Shown here: positions 42,384-51,542 of the stretch, one piece after another
Numbering within the stretch: the first letter of the stretch is position 1
How the letters are laid out: each line of letters starts with the position of its first letter
Source: Verrucosispora sp. NA02020
Lineage (GTDB): Bacteria > Actinomycetota > Actinomycetes > Mycobacteriales > Micromonosporaceae
DNA length: 64,000 bases
Assembly: GCF_013364215.1 (NCBI RefSeq)
Contig: NZ_CP054923.1
Span: 2,480,001 to 2,544,000, forward strand
Direction of reading: 5' to 3'
Notes under the pieces: generated by a model
What the model was told of the DNA's origin: nothing
The model's database searches: none
Seen by the model: only the letters and a program-made list of their open reading frames with translations
Made by a program: the position numbers and the translations under genes

Positions 42384-42647
42384 GTGGGATCCATCGCCAA
42401 CCCCGAAGGCATCACCAACCCGCCGATCGACGAGCTCCTGGAGAAGACGACGTCGAAGTACGCGCTGGTCATCTTCGCGGCCAAGCGCGCGCGTCAGGTC
42501 AACGCCTACTACAGCCAGCTCGGCGAGGGCCTGCTGGAGTACGTCGGCCCGCTGGTCGAGACGACCCCGCAGGAGAAGCCGCTCTCGATCGCGATGCGCG
42601 AGATCAACGCCGGCCTACTCACCGCCGAGCCGACCGACCAGCCGTAG
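42384..42647 (+). CDS. rpoZ: DNA-directed RNA polymerase subunit omega
   Basis: Omega helps assemble RNA polymerase by clamping beta prime. The 87-residue protein shows [37 protein letters not shown] and [15 protein letters not shown], as in actinobacterial omega. GTG 42384 has GAGG upstream. The next gene, coaBC, starts 13 bases later. Confidence 0.95.
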   Translation: MGSIANPEGITNPPIDELLEKTTSKYALVIFAAKRARQVNAYYSQLGEGLLEYVGPLVETTPQEKPLSIAMREINAGLLTAEPTDQP

Positions 42648-42660
42648 GCTCCGCGCGTCG

Positions 42661-43872
42661 ATGAGCGCCCGGATCATCCTCGGTGTCGGTGGCGGCATCG
42701 CCGCCTACAAGGCGTGCGAGGTGCTACGCCGGTTCACCGAGTCGGGCCACCAGGTCCGGGTCGTGCCGACCGCCGCCGCGTTGCGGTTCGTCGGCGCGCC
42801 GACCTGGGCGGCGCTCTCCGGTCAACCGGTCTCCGAGGACGTCTGGTCCGACGTGCACGAGGTGCCGCACGTCCGCCTCGGTCAGCAGGCCGACCTGGTG
42901 GTGGTCGCACCCGCCACCGCCGACCTGCTGGCCAAGGCCGCGCACGGCCTCGCCGACGACCTGCTCACCAACACCCTGCTCACCGCCCGCTGCCCGGTGG
43001 TGCTGGCGCCGGCCATGCACACCGAGATGTGGGAGCACCCGGCGACCGTCGCCAACGTGGCGACGTTGCGGGCCCGGGGCGTACGCGTCATCGAACCGGC
43101 GGTGGGTCGGCTCACCGGTGCCGACACCGGCAAGGGCCGGTTGCCCGATCCGGCCGAGATCTTCGCGGTCGCCCGCCGCGCGCTCCGCCGGGGCGTCGAC
43201 GCCCCCGCCGACCTGGCCGGCCGGCATGTCCTCGTCACCGCCGGCGGCACCCGTGAACCGCTGGACCCGGTGCGCTTCCTCGGTAACCGGTCCTCCGGCA
43301 AGCAGGGCTACGCGTTCGCCCGGGCGGCGGTCGCCCGAGGTGCCCGGGTCACGCTGATCTCGGCGAACGTCGAGCTACCCGACCCGGCCGGAGCGGACAT
43401 CGTCCGCGTCGGCACCACCGGCGAGTTGCGTGACGCCACGCTCGCGGCCGCCGTCGACGCCGACGCGGTGGTGATGGCGGCGGCTCCGGCCGATTTCCGT
43501 CCCGCGACGTACGCGCCTGGCAAAATCAAGAAGTCGGACGACGGCACCGCGCCCAGCATCGCGCTCGTGACCAACCCGGACATCGCCGCCGAGTTGGGCC
43601 GGAGCCGCCGACCGGAGCAGCTGCTGGTGGTGTTCGCTGCGGAGACCGGCGACGCCGAGGCCAACGGACGGGCCAAGCTCGCCCGTAAGCGGGCCGACCT
43701 CATCGTGATCAACGAGGTCGGGCCGGACAAGGTCTTCGGTGCCGAGACCAACGCGGCCACCGTCATCGGTGCGGACGGTTCGGTCACCCAGATGCCCGAA
43801 CAGTCCAAGGAGGACCTCGCCGACGAGGTGTGGGACCTGGTGGTCTCCCGGCTCGCCGACGGCGCCGCCTGA
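42661..43872 (+). CDS. coaBC: Phosphopantothenoylcysteine decarboxylase / synthase
   Basis: CoaBC carries out two coenzyme A steps: ligation of cysteine to 4'-phosphopantothenate with CTP (CoaB) and decarboxylation (CoaC). The 403-residue protein has the flavoprotein CoaC domain first (LGVGGGIAAYKACEVLRRF, the active His in DVHEVPHVRLG, PAMHTEMWEHP). The CoaB domain follows (VTAGGTREPLDPVRFLGNRS and NEVGPDKVFG). ATG 42661 is chosen because it begins the conserved domain; the frame is open upstream through rpoZ. Confidence 0.95.
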   Translation: MSARIILGVGGGIAAYKACEVLRRFTESGHQVRVVPTAAALRFVGAPTWAALSGQPVSEDVWSDVHEVPHVRLGQQADLVVVAPATADLLAKAAHGLADDLLTNTLLTARCPVVLAPAMHTEMWEHPATVANVATLRARGVRVIEPAVGRLTGADTGKGRLPDPAEIFAVARRALRRGVDAPADLAGRHVLVTAGGTREPLDPVRFLGNRSSGKQGYAFARAAVARGARVTLISANVELPDPAGADIVRVGTTGELRDATLAAAVDADAVVMAAAPADFRPATYAPGKIKKSDDGTAPSIALVTNPDIAAELGRSRRPEQLLVVFAAETGDAEANGRAKLARKRADLIVINEVGPDKVFGAETNAATVIGADGSVTQMPEQSKEDLADEVWDLVVSRLADGAA

Positions 43873-43919
43873 CCACGATCCACCTGTTGACCATCGACCG
43901 GCGCTCGGCGGTGAGTGAC

Positions 43920-43925
43920 TAGACT
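43920..43925 (+). promoter_or_regulatory. -10 element of metK
   Basis: TAGACT lies 33 bases before the first metK start, with TTAGGAG as ribosome binding site at 43948-43954. The second metK has no such promoter and must be co-transcribed with the first, unless it has one inside the first gene. Confidence 0.5.
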
Positions 43926-43958
43926 GCCGCGGAACGACGTCCACAACTTAGGAGTGCC

Positions 43959-45152
43959 GTGACACGCCGCCTCTTTACGTCCGAATCGGTCACGGAAGGC
44001 CACCCGGACAAGATCGCTGATCAGATCAGTGACGGTATTCTCGATGCCCTGCTCACTCAGGATCCGCATAGCCGTGTGGCGGTGGAGACTCTGATCACGA
44101 CTGGTCAGGTGCATGTGGCGGGTGAGGTGACGACGAAGGCGTATGCCGATATTCCGTCGATCGTGCGGGAGACGATTCTGGGTATCGGGTATGACTCGTC
44201 GAAGAAGGGTTTCGATGGGGCGTCGTGTGGGGTGAGTGTGTCGATTGGGGCGCAGTCGCCGGATATTGCGCAGGGTGTGGATAACGCCTTTGAGTTGCGG
44301 ACGGGTTCGTCGGAGTCGGCGTTGGATGCGCAGGGTGCCGGTGATCAGGGGATGATGTTTGGTTTTGCGTGTTCGGAGACGCCGGAGTTGATGCCGTTGC
44401 CGATCGCGTTGGCGCATCGGTTGGCGCGTCGGTTGTCGGCGGTGCGGAAGGACGGGACGGTGCCGTATCTGCGTCCGGATGGTAAGACGCAGGTGACGAT
44501 CGAGTATGAGGGTCTGCGTCCGGTGCGGTTGAACACGGTGGTGGTGTCGTCGCAGCATGCGGCGGACATCTCGTTGGAGTCGTTGTTGGCTCCGGATGTG
44601 CGGGAGCATGTGATCGGGCCGGAGTTGGAGGGCCTGGGGTTGGATGTTGAGGGGTATCGGTTGTTGGTGAATCCGACGGGCCGGTTTGAGATCGGTGGTC
44701 CGATGGGTGATGCGGGGTTGACGGGTCGGAAGATCATTGTGGATACCTATGGTGGGTATGCGCGGCATGGTGGTGGGGCGTTTTCGGGTAAGGATCCGTC
44801 GAAGGTGGATCGGTCGGCGGCGTATGCGATGCGGTGGGTGGCGAAGAACGTGGTGGCGGCGGGGTTGGCGGAGCGGTGTGAGGTGCAGGTGGCGTATGCG
44901 ATCGGTAAGGCGCATCCGGTGAGTTTGTTCGTGGAGACGTTCGGTACGGAGACGGTGTCGGTGGCGTCGATCGAGCGGGCGGTGTCTGAGGTGTTCGATC
45001 TGCGTCCGGCGGCGATCATTCGGGATCTGCACCTGTTGCGTCCGATCTATGGGCAGACGGCGGCGTATGGGCATTTCGGTCGGGAGTTGCCGGATCTGAC
45101 GTGGGAGAACACGGACCGGGCCGCCGACCTCAAGTCGGCCGCAGGAGCCTGA
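43959..45152 (+). CDS. metK: S-adenosylmethionine synthetase, first of two identical copies
   Basis: MetK makes S-adenosylmethionine from methionine and ATP. The 397-residue protein has all family signatures: [20 protein letters not shown] at the N-terminus, [13 protein letters not shown], and [18 protein letters not shown]. The start GTG has TTAGGAG upstream and a TAGACT promoter box. Codon use differs from neighbours: GGT, GAT, TAT, TTG and TCG are frequent, and C is scarce in the coding strand except near both ends. The protein is identical to the downstream copy except residue 2 (Thr here, Ser there). Confidence 0.97.
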   Translation: MTRRLFTSESVTEGHPDKIADQISDGILDALLTQDPHSRVAVETLITTGQVHVAGEVTTKAYADIPSIVRETILGIGYDSSKKGFDGASCGVSVSIGAQSPDIAQGVDNAFELRTGSSESALDAQGAGDQGMMFGFACSETPELMPLPIALAHRLARRLSAVRKDGTVPYLRPDGKTQVTIEYEGLRPVRLNTVVVSSQHAADISLESLLAPDVREHVIGPELEGLGLDVEGYRLLVNPTGRFEIGGPMGDAGLTGRKIIVDTYGGYARHGGGAFSGKDPSKVDRSAAYAMRWVAKNVVAAGLAERCEVQVAYAIGKAHPVSLFVETFGTETVSVASIERAVSEVFDLRPAAIIRDLHLLRPIYGQTAAYGHFGRELPDLTWENTDRAADLKSAAGA

Positions 45153-46354
45153 CACAAGCGTGTCACGCCGCCTCTTTACGTCCGAATCGGTCACGGAAGG
45201 CCACCCGGACAAGATCGCTGATCAGATCAGTGACGGTATTCTCGATGCCCTGCTCACTCAGGATCCGCATAGCCGTGTGGCGGTGGAGACTCTGATCACG
45301 ACTGGTCAGGTGCATGTGGCGGGTGAGGTGACGACGAAGGCGTATGCCGATATTCCGTCGATCGTGCGGGAGACGATTCTGGGTATCGGGTATGACTCGT
45401 CGAAGAAGGGTTTCGATGGGGCGTCGTGTGGGGTGAGTGTGTCGATTGGGGCGCAGTCGCCGGATATTGCGCAGGGTGTGGATAACGCCTTTGAGTTGCG
45501 GACGGGTTCGTCGGAGTCGGCGTTGGATGCGCAGGGTGCCGGTGATCAGGGGATGATGTTTGGTTTTGCGTGTTCGGAGACGCCGGAGTTGATGCCGTTG
45601 CCGATCGCGTTGGCGCATCGGTTGGCGCGTCGGTTGTCGGCGGTGCGGAAGGACGGGACGGTGCCGTATCTGCGTCCGGATGGTAAGACGCAGGTGACGA
45701 TCGAGTATGAGGGTCTGCGTCCGGTGCGGTTGAACACGGTGGTGGTGTCGTCGCAGCATGCGGCGGACATCTCGTTGGAGTCGTTGTTGGCTCCGGATGT
45801 GCGGGAGCATGTGATCGGGCCGGAGTTGGAGGGCCTGGGGTTGGATGTTGAGGGGTATCGGTTGTTGGTGAATCCGACGGGCCGGTTTGAGATCGGTGGT
45901 CCGATGGGTGATGCGGGGTTGACGGGTCGGAAGATCATTGTGGATACCTATGGTGGGTATGCGCGGCATGGTGGTGGGGCGTTTTCGGGTAAGGATCCGT
46001 CGAAGGTGGATCGGTCGGCGGCGTATGCGATGCGGTGGGTGGCGAAGAACGTGGTGGCGGCGGGGTTGGCGGAGCGGTGTGAGGTGCAGGTGGCGTATGC
46101 GATCGGTAAGGCGCATCCGGTGAGTTTGTTCGTGGAGACGTTCGGTACGGAGACGGTGTCGGTGGCGTCGATCGAGCGGGCGGTGTCTGAGGTGTTCGAT
46201 CTGCGTCCGGCGGCGATCATTCGGGATCTGCACCTGTTGCGTCCGATCTATGGGCAGACGGCGGCGTATGGGCATTTCGGTCGGGAGTTGCCGGATCTGA
46301 CGTGGGAGAACACGGACCGGGCCGCCGACCTCAAGTCGGCCGCAGGAGCCTGAC
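43963..46354 (+). repeat. Tandem duplication of metK, two 1191-bp units
   Basis: Bases 43963-45153 and 45164-46354 are identical as far as I compared line by line, with period 1201. The units start within the second codon of each gene and end one base after the stop codon. The only coding difference I found is A at 43962 versus T at 45163. The ten bases between the units are unique. Confidence 0.93.
45160..46353 (+). CDS. metK: S-adenosylmethionine synthetase, second identical copy
   Basis: The product is a full-length, apparently intact 397-residue MetK. All motifs are as in the first copy and the only visible residue change is Ser2. It starts seven bases after the first copy's stop. The nearest Shine-Dalgarno-like AGGAG (45143-45147) is the 3' end of the first copy and lies 12 bases before GTG 45160, somewhat far for efficient initiation, so translation may depend on reinitiation. 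Copy two carries the same unusual codon use. Its end runs into the priA start region. Confidence 0.95.
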   Translation: MSRRLFTSESVTEGHPDKIADQISDGILDALLTQDPHSRVAVETLITTGQVHVAGEVTTKAYADIPSIVRETILGIGYDSSKKGFDGASCGVSVSIGAQSPDIAQGVDNAFELRTGSSESALDAQGAGDQGMMFGFACSETPELMPLPIALAHRLARRLSAVRKDGTVPYLRPDGKTQVTIEYEGLRPVRLNTVVVSSQHAADISLESLLAPDVREHVIGPELEGLGLDVEGYRLLVNPTGRFEIGGPMGDAGLTGRKIIVDTYGGYARHGGGAFSGKDPSKVDRSAAYAMRWVAKNVVAAGLAERCEVQVAYAIGKAHPVSLFVETFGTETVSVASIERAVSEVFDLRPAAIIRDLHLLRPIYGQTAAYGHFGRELPDLTWENTDRAADLKSAAGA

Positions 46355-48344
46355 CGGCACGAGGAGTGACGACCGGCGACCCGCTGACGGGTCGCCGGTC
46401 GCTCGTGTCTGTGTCGACGTACCGCTGCCGCACCTGGATCGGCTCTTCGACTACCTGGTCCCGTCGGACCTCGCCGACGACGCGGTCCCCGGCGCGCGGG
46501 TGAAGGTCCGCTTCGCCGGTCAACTCGTCGACGGTTGGGTGCTGGAACGGGCCGACCGCTCCGACCACCCGAAGCCGGTGTACCTGACCAAGGTGGTCTC
46601 GCCGGTGCCGGTGCTGGCACCCGAGGTGGCACGGCTGGCCCGGGCCGTCGCCGACCGGTACGCCGGCAGCCTCGCCGACGTGCTGCGCCTCGCCGTGCCG
46701 CCCCGGCACGCCCGCGTCGAGAAGGAGATCCTCACCCCGCCCCCCGACCAGGCGCCGTCGGTCACCGAAGCCACCCCCACCCCGGAGACACCCGATCCGG
46801 GTGGGTGGCGGGACTACCCGGCCGGACCGGCGCTGCTGCGCGCCCTGACCGAGGGGCGGTCGCCCCGGGCCGTGTGGTCGGCGTTGCCGGGGGAGGACTG
46901 GGCGGCCCGCTACGCCACCGCCGTCGCCGCCACCGTGGCCTCCGGCCGGGGTGCGCTCGTGGTGGTCGCCGACGGCCGGGACCTGGACCGGCTCGACGCC
47001 GCGCTCACCGCCACGCTGGGCGCCGGGCGGCACGTCTGCCTCTCCGCCGCGTCGGGACCGGCCCGTCGCTACCGGGCCTTCCTGGCCGCCCGCCGCTCCA
47101 CCGCCCCGGTGGTGATCGGCACCCGGGCGGCCATGTTCGCTCCGGTGGCCCGGCTCGGTCTGGTGGCCGTCTGGGACGACGGTGACGACCTGCACGCCGA
47201 GCTGCGGGCCCCGTACCCGCACGCCCGCGAGGTGCTGCTCACCCGGGCCCAGCTCGACGACGCGGCGGCGCTGGTGGGCGGTTACGCGCGTACCGCCGAG
47301 GCGCAACTGCTGGTGGAGACCGGCTGGGCCCGCGAGGTGGTCGCGGACCGGGCGGTGCTGCGGGCGCGTACCCCGGCGGTCGCTCCGACCGGCGACGACC
47401 CGCAGCTGGCCCGCGATCCGGGCGCGGCGACCGCGCGGCTGCCGAGCCTGGCCTGGACGGCGGCCCGGGAGGCGTTGCGGGCGGATCTGCCGGTGCTGGT
47501 GCAGGTACCCCGTCGGGGTTACATGCCCTCGGTGGCCTGCCAGGACTGCCGGACCCCGGCCCGCTGCCCGCACTGTGCCGGGCCGCTGGCGTTGTCCTCC
47601 GCCGGTCGGCCGCCGGCCTGCCGCTGGTGCGGCCGGGTCGCCGCCGCGTACGCCTGCCCGCACTGCGGGGGACGGCGGCTGCGTGCCTCGGTCACCGGTG
47701 CCCGGCGTACCGCCGAGGAGTTGGGCCGGGCCTTCCCCGGGGTGGCGGTCCGGACCTCCGGGCGGGAGGAGGTGTTGGCCGACGTGCCCGGCGGCGCCGG
47801 ACTGGTGATCGCCACGCCGGGTGCCGAACCGGTCGCCGAAGGTGGGTACGGCGCGGTGCTGCTGCTGGACACCTGGGCCATGCTCACCCGGGCCGACCTG
47901 CGGGCGGGGGAGGAGGCGCTGCGCCGGTGGGCGGCGGCTGCCGCGCTGGCCCGGCCGGCGGCGGCGGGCGGCCGGGTGGTGGTGGTCGCCGACGGCGCGT
48001 TGGCGCCGGTGCAGGCGTTGCTGCGGTGGGATCCGGGCTGGTTCGCCGCCCGGGAGTTGGCCGAGCGGCGGGAGTTGGGCTTCCCGCCCGCGATGCGGAT
48101 GGCCAGCGTGACCGGGCTGCCGGTGGCGGTGGCCGACCTGCTGGCGCAGGCGCGGCTGCCGGAGGAGGCGGAACTGCTCGGCCCGGTGCCGGCCGACGGC
48201 GACCGGGAACGGATGCTGGTCCGGGTGCCCCGGGCGCGGGCGGCGGCCATGGCCGAGGCGTTGCACGCGGCGGCGGGGTCGCGCACCGCCCGCAAGGCCG
48301 CCGAACCGGTACGCCTCCAGGTCGACCCGCTCACGCTGTTCTGA
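46302..48344 (+). CDS. priA: PriA-like primosomal protein N', probably without helicase activity
   Basis: PriA reloads the replisome at stalled forks. The protein has the N-terminal DNA-binding domain ([20 protein letters not shown]) and two zinc-binding clusters ([18 protein letters not shown] and CPHCGG at about residues 413-454). The actinobacterial form lacks recognisable Walker A and DExH helicase motifs, and I see none here. The start is unclear: GTG 46302 lies 52 bases inside metK, and CTG 46350 overlaps its stop as CTGA. No other normal start is in frame before the conserved region. Confidence 0.85.
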   Translation: MGEHGPGRRPQVGRRSLTGTRSDDRRPADGSPVARVCVDVPLPHLDRLFDYLVPSDLADDAVPGARVKVRFAGQLVDGWVLERADRSDHPKPVYLTKVVSPVPVLAPEVARLARAVADRYAGSLADVLRLAVPPRHARVEKEILTPPPDQAPSVTEATPTPETPDPGGWRDYPAGPALLRALTEGRSPRAVWSALPGEDWAARYATAVAATVASGRGALVVVADGRDLDRLDAALTATLGAGRHVCLSAASGPARRYRAFLAARRSTAPVVIGTRAAMFAPVARLGLVAVWDDGDDLHAELRAPYPHAREVLLTRAQLDDAAALVGGYARTAEAQLLVETGWAREVVADRAVLRARTPAVAPTGDDPQLARDPGAATARLPSLAWTAAREALRADLPVLVQVPRRGYMPSVACQDCRTPARCPHCAGPLALSSAGRPPACRWCGRVAAAYACPHCGGRRLRASVTGARRTAEELGRAFPGVAVRTSGREEVLADVPGGAGLVIATPGAEPVAEGGYGAVLLLDTWAMLTRADLRAGEEALRRWAAAAALARPAAAGGRVVVVADGALAPVQALLRWDPGWFAARELAERRELGFPPAMRMASVTGLPVAVADLLAQARLPEEAELLGPVPADGDRERMLVRVPRARAAAMAEALHAAAGSRTARKAAEPVRLQVDPLTLF

Positions 48345-48458
48345 CGCCGAACGGTGACGCTGAGTGACTGTCGGTCGCCGGATGTGACCTGATCCTCGCG
48401 TGTGGTGTCGACGCGCCGCTCCCGAGTTGCGCGCGCGGGAGTCCCGTGGTCAAGGTGG

Positions 48459-48464
48459 TAGCAT
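48459..48464 (+). promoter_or_regulatory. -10 element upstream of the kinase/ParB-like gene
   Basis: TAGCAT fits the TANNNT pattern. Transcription would begin near the ATG at 48473, which opens a 26-codon frame ending at 48553, followed by the main gene at 48627. A small hairpin (CACGAC with GTCGTG) lies within that short frame. Confidence 0.4.
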
Positions 48465-48626
48465 CGCCCGTCATGCCGGGGCGCACGACGAGTCCAGGTC
48501 GTGACGCGGCGTCAGGCACGTGGAGCCGGAGTTGTCGCGGGTCGGCGTGGTGACGGCGGGACCGGGTCGGTCCGGCGCGATATCGATGACGATCCAGTAC
48601 AGCCGGTGATCAGGGGTGGACCAGTC

Positions 48627-49610
48627 GTGACCGTTCGTCAGTCGATCGTCTTCAACGGTGACCTCGGCAGCGGCAAGAGCACCGTGTCGGTGGTGATCGC
48701 CGAGCGGCTCGGCCTGCGCCGGGTCAGCGTCGGTGACCTGTACCGGCAGATGGCCCAGGAGCGTCAGATGACCGCGCTCCAGCTCAACCTGCACGCCGAA
48801 CTCGACCAGGCGGTCGACGGCTACGTCGACCAGCTCCAGCGCGACATCGCCGCCTCCGGCGAGAGCCTGGTGATGGACTCGCGGCTGGCCTGGCACTTCT
48901 TCACCGACGCGCTCAAGGTGCACATGATCACCGAGCCGGGTGAGGCGGCCCGCCGGGTGCTGCTGCGGCCCTCCGGCCCGGCGGAGAGCTACACCTCGAT
49001 GGAGGAGGCAAAGGCCAAGCTGCGGGAACGCAGCGAGAGCGAGCGCAACCGCTTCGTGGTCCGGTACGGCGTGGACAAGGCCCGGCTGCGCAACTACGAC
49101 CTGGTCTGCGACACCACCCGGGCGCCCGCCGGCGAGGTGATCGAGCGGATCGTCGACGCGTACGAGGGCCGGCTCGCCCCGGAGGTGCTGCGCGCCGCGC
49201 CGCCGCTGCTGCTGCTCGACCCGGCCCGGGTCTACCCGACCGAGGACGTGACGGAACTGCGCGGGCTCTGGGACTCCAGCGTCGTCGACGAGGTCGTCGC
49301 CGCCGGTGAGACCGCCCTGGAGCCGTTGGAGATCGGCTACACCGGCGAGTACTTCTTCGTGGTGGACGGGCACCGTCGCCTCAGCGCCGCGCTGCGCGGC
49401 GGGTTCCGGCTGGTGCCCGGCCGGCTGGTGGCCGAGGTCGACGAGCCCGTGGTGGGGGGGATGAGCGCGGTCGACTACTTCGCCGCGCAGGCCCGGCCCA
49501 GCCTGATCCACGACTGGGAGGCGGCCCACGACATCCGCCTGCCGCTGCCGGAGCACGCGCTGCTCGGCGGGGACGCGGTGCTGGCGGGGGAGTCCGGCAC
49601 CGCGGGGTGA
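48627..49610 (+). CDS. P-loop nucleotide kinase fused to ParB/sulfiredoxin-like domain
   Basis: The 327-residue protein has a cytidylate-kinase-like N-terminal half. Walker A is GDLGSGKST (residues 11-19), followed by the NMP-binding VSVGDLYRQMAQ, the late VMDSRLAWHF, and Arg-rich RSESERNRF as lid. From about residue 195 it continues as a ParB N-terminal/sulfiredoxin-like domain: LLDPARVYPTEDV, EPLEIGYTGEYFFVVDGHRR (DGHRR at 247-251) and LVPGRLVAEV. ParB proteins bind CTP, and relatives such as SbnI phosphorylate serine. GTG 48627 has GGGGTGGA upstream. No function is known to me; nucleotide sensing or metabolite phosphorylation is a guess. Confidence 0.75.
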   Translation: MTVRQSIVFNGDLGSGKSTVSVVIAERLGLRRVSVGDLYRQMAQERQMTALQLNLHAELDQAVDGYVDQLQRDIAASGESLVMDSRLAWHFFTDALKVHMITEPGEAARRVLLRPSGPAESYTSMEEAKAKLRERSESERNRFVVRYGVDKARLRNYDLVCDTTRAPAGEVIERIVDAYEGRLAPEVLRAAPPLLLLDPARVYPTEDVTELRGLWDSSVVDEVVAAGETALEPLEIGYTGEYFFVVDGHRRLSAALRGGFRLVPGRLVAEVDEPVVGGMSAVDYFAAQARPSLIHDWEAAHDIRLPLPEHALLGGDAVLAGESGTAG

Positions 49611-49665
49611 ACCGCCGCCGTGCGGCGCGGGCATGATGGAACCTCCCGACCCGCAGGAGGCCGCC

Positions 49666-50934
49666 ATGGACGCCGCCGGCACGCTCGCGCTACTCATGTC
49701 GCCCACCGGGCGGGTCGATCCCTATCCGGCGTACGAGCGGATGCGTGCTTTCGGGCACGTCGTCCCGGCCGGTCCCGGCTTGTTCGTGGTGACCGGGTAC
49801 GCCGAGGCCGACGAACTGCTCCGGGACCCGAGTTTCCAGGTGCTCGACGGCGAGTTGCGGGACCAGGTCCTGCCGCAGTGGCGGGAGAGCCCGGCGCTGT
49901 CGTCGATCGCCCGGTCGATGCTGCGGACCAACCCGCCGGACCACAGCCGGATGCGGCGCCTGGCGGCGGGCGCGTTCACCCCGCGCCGGATCGCGGGTAT
50001 GCGGGACGTGGTGTCCGCCCAGGCCGACGAGCTGATCACGGCGATGGCGGCGGCCGGCCGCGACGGCGTACCCGTCGACTTCATGGCCGAGTTCGCCTAC
50101 CCGCTGCCGGTCGCGGTGATCTGCGAGCTGCTCGGTGTACCGTCCGCCGACCGTCCGCTGTTCCGGCGGTGGGCGGCCGACCTGACCGGGGTCCTGGAAC
50201 CCGAGATCACCCCGGCGGAGCTGGCCGTGGCCGACGCCGGTGCCACCGAGCTGCGCGACTACTTCACCGAGCTGGTGGCGGCCCGCCGCCGACAGCCGGC
50301 CGACGACCTGACCACCGCGCTCGTGCAGGCGCACGACGCCGGTGACCGGCTCTCCGGCGAGGAGCTGCTGGCCAACCTGGTGGTGCTGCTCGTGGCGGGC
50401 TTCGAGACCACCACCAACCTGCTCGGCAACGGCCTCGCGGTGCTGCTGGCGCACGCGCGGGAGGCCGACGTGCTGCGCCGCCACCCGGAGCACGCCCCGG
50501 CGTACGTCGACGAGCTGCTCCGCTTCGACTCGCCGGTGCAGTTGACCACCCGGACCAGCACCGCGACCGTCCGCCTCGGCGGTGTCGAGGTGCCCGCCGG
50601 CAGCTGGATGTTGGTGCTGCTCGGCGCGGCCAACCGCGACCCCCGGCGGTACCCTGAGCCGGCGCGGTTCGACCCGTGGCGGGCCCAGCTCGGCCCGCTC
50701 TCCTTCGGTGCCGGCCCGCACTACTGCCTCGGTGCGGGGCTGGCCCGGCTGGAGGCGCAGGTGGCGTTCCCGGCCGTGCTGCGGCGACTGCCCGGGCTGG
50801 CTTCGGCGGGCACCCCCCGCCACCGCACCCGGTTGACCCTGCGCGGGTACGACACGCTGCCGGTCACCGTCGGCGAGCTGGCGCCGCACGCCGATCGTGG
50901 TGCGCCGACCGGCACCTCCGCGGGCACTCCGTAG
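49666..50934 (+). CDS. Cytochrome P450 (CYP105/107-like class)
   Basis: The 422-residue soluble P450 has the I-helix oxygen-binding motif VAGFETTTN, the K-helix Glu-x-x-Arg in VDELLRFDSP, and the heme loop FGAGPHYCLGAGLARLEAQ with Cys354 as the iron ligand. The substrate is unknown. No ferredoxin gene or biosynthetic cluster is adjacent. ATG 49666 is set by AGGAGG five bases upstream. The stop codon TAG forms part of the TAGACT box of the next promoter. Confidence 0.93.
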   Translation: MDAAGTLALLMSPTGRVDPYPAYERMRAFGHVVPAGPGLFVVTGYAEADELLRDPSFQVLDGELRDQVLPQWRESPALSSIARSMLRTNPPDHSRMRRLAAGAFTPRRIAGMRDVVSAQADELITAMAAAGRDGVPVDFMAEFAYPLPVAVICELLGVPSADRPLFRRWAADLTGVLEPEITPAELAVADAGATELRDYFTELVAARRRQPADDLTTALVQAHDAGDRLSGEELLANLVVLLVAGFETTTNLLGNGLAVLLAHAREADVLRRHPEHAPAYVDELLRFDSPVQLTTRTSTATVRLGGVEVPAGSWMLVLLGAANRDPRRYPEPARFDPWRAQLGPLSFGAGPHYCLGAGLARLEAQVAFPAVLRRLPGLASAGTPRHRTRLTLRGYDTLPVTVGELAPHADRGAPTGTSAGTP

Positions 50935-50937
50935 ACT
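50932..50937 (+). promoter_or_regulatory. -10 element of def, overlapping the P450 stop codon
   Basis: TAGACT begins on the TAG stop of the P450 gene. It is followed by a leader of about 35 bases with TAAGGAG at 50962-50968 before GTG 50978. Confidence 0.5.
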
Positions 50938-50977
50938 GGTACGGCACTCCCGTCCCACCGTTAAGGAGCCGACCCGC

Positions 50978-51538
50978 GTGACCGTTCAGCCCATCCGTCT
51001 GTTCGGGGACCCGGTGCTGCGCACGCCGGCCGATCCGGTGGTCGACTTCGACGTCGAGCTGCGTTCGCTCGTCGCCGACCTGACCGACACCATGCGTGAG
51101 CGCAACGGCGCCGGCCTCGCCGCGCCGCAGCTCGGGGTGGGCCTGCGGGTGTTCACCTTCGACGTCGACGACGTGCTCGGTCACCTGGTCAACCCGGTGC
51201 TGGAGTTCCCCGACGAGGAGGAGCAGGACGGCCCGGAGGGCTGCCTGTCCATCCCCGGGCTGTACTTCGACACCAAGCGACGGCAGAACGTGATCGCCAA
51301 GGGCTTCAACGGCTACGGCGACCCGATGCAGATCGTCGGCACCGGCCTGATGGCGCGCTGCGTGCAGCACGAGACCGACCACCTGGACGGGGTGCTCTTC
51401 ATCGACCGGCTGGACCAGGCCGGCCGCAAGGAGGCGATGAAGGCGATCCGGCAGGCCGAGTGGTACGACGTCGCCGCGCCGCCCACGGTGAAGCTGAGCC
51501 CGCACGGCAGCGGCAGCCCCTTCGGTCTGGGGCGGTGA
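50978..51538 (+). CDS. def: Peptide deformylase
   Basis: The enzyme removes the formyl group from nascent N-terminal methionine. The 186-residue protein has all three deformylase motifs: [18 protein letters not shown] with metal ligand Cys89, and QHETDHLDG with His131, Glu132 and His135. It has a short Gly/Pro-rich C-terminal tail, common in actinobacterial type 1 enzymes. GTG 50978 has TAAGGAG nine bases upstream. It is followed after four bases by fmt, which makes the formylated initiator tRNA. Confidence 0.96.
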   Translation: MTVQPIRLFGDPVLRTPADPVVDFDVELRSLVADLTDTMRERNGAGLAAPQLGVGLRVFTFDVDDVLGHLVNPVLEFPDEEEQDGPEGCLSIPGLYFDTKRRQNVIAKGFNGYGDPMQIVGTGLMARCVQHETDHLDGVLFIDRLDQAGRKEAMKAIRQAEWYDVAAPPTVKLSPHGSGSPFGLGR

Positions 51539-51542
51539 GTCG

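Noticed and set aside
43308..46632. Long antisense open frames (up to 634 codons) across both metK genes
   Set aside because: They arise from the C-poor codon use of metK, have Arg/His-rich nonsense composition and repeat identically in both copies. The sense strand is a clear enzyme gene.
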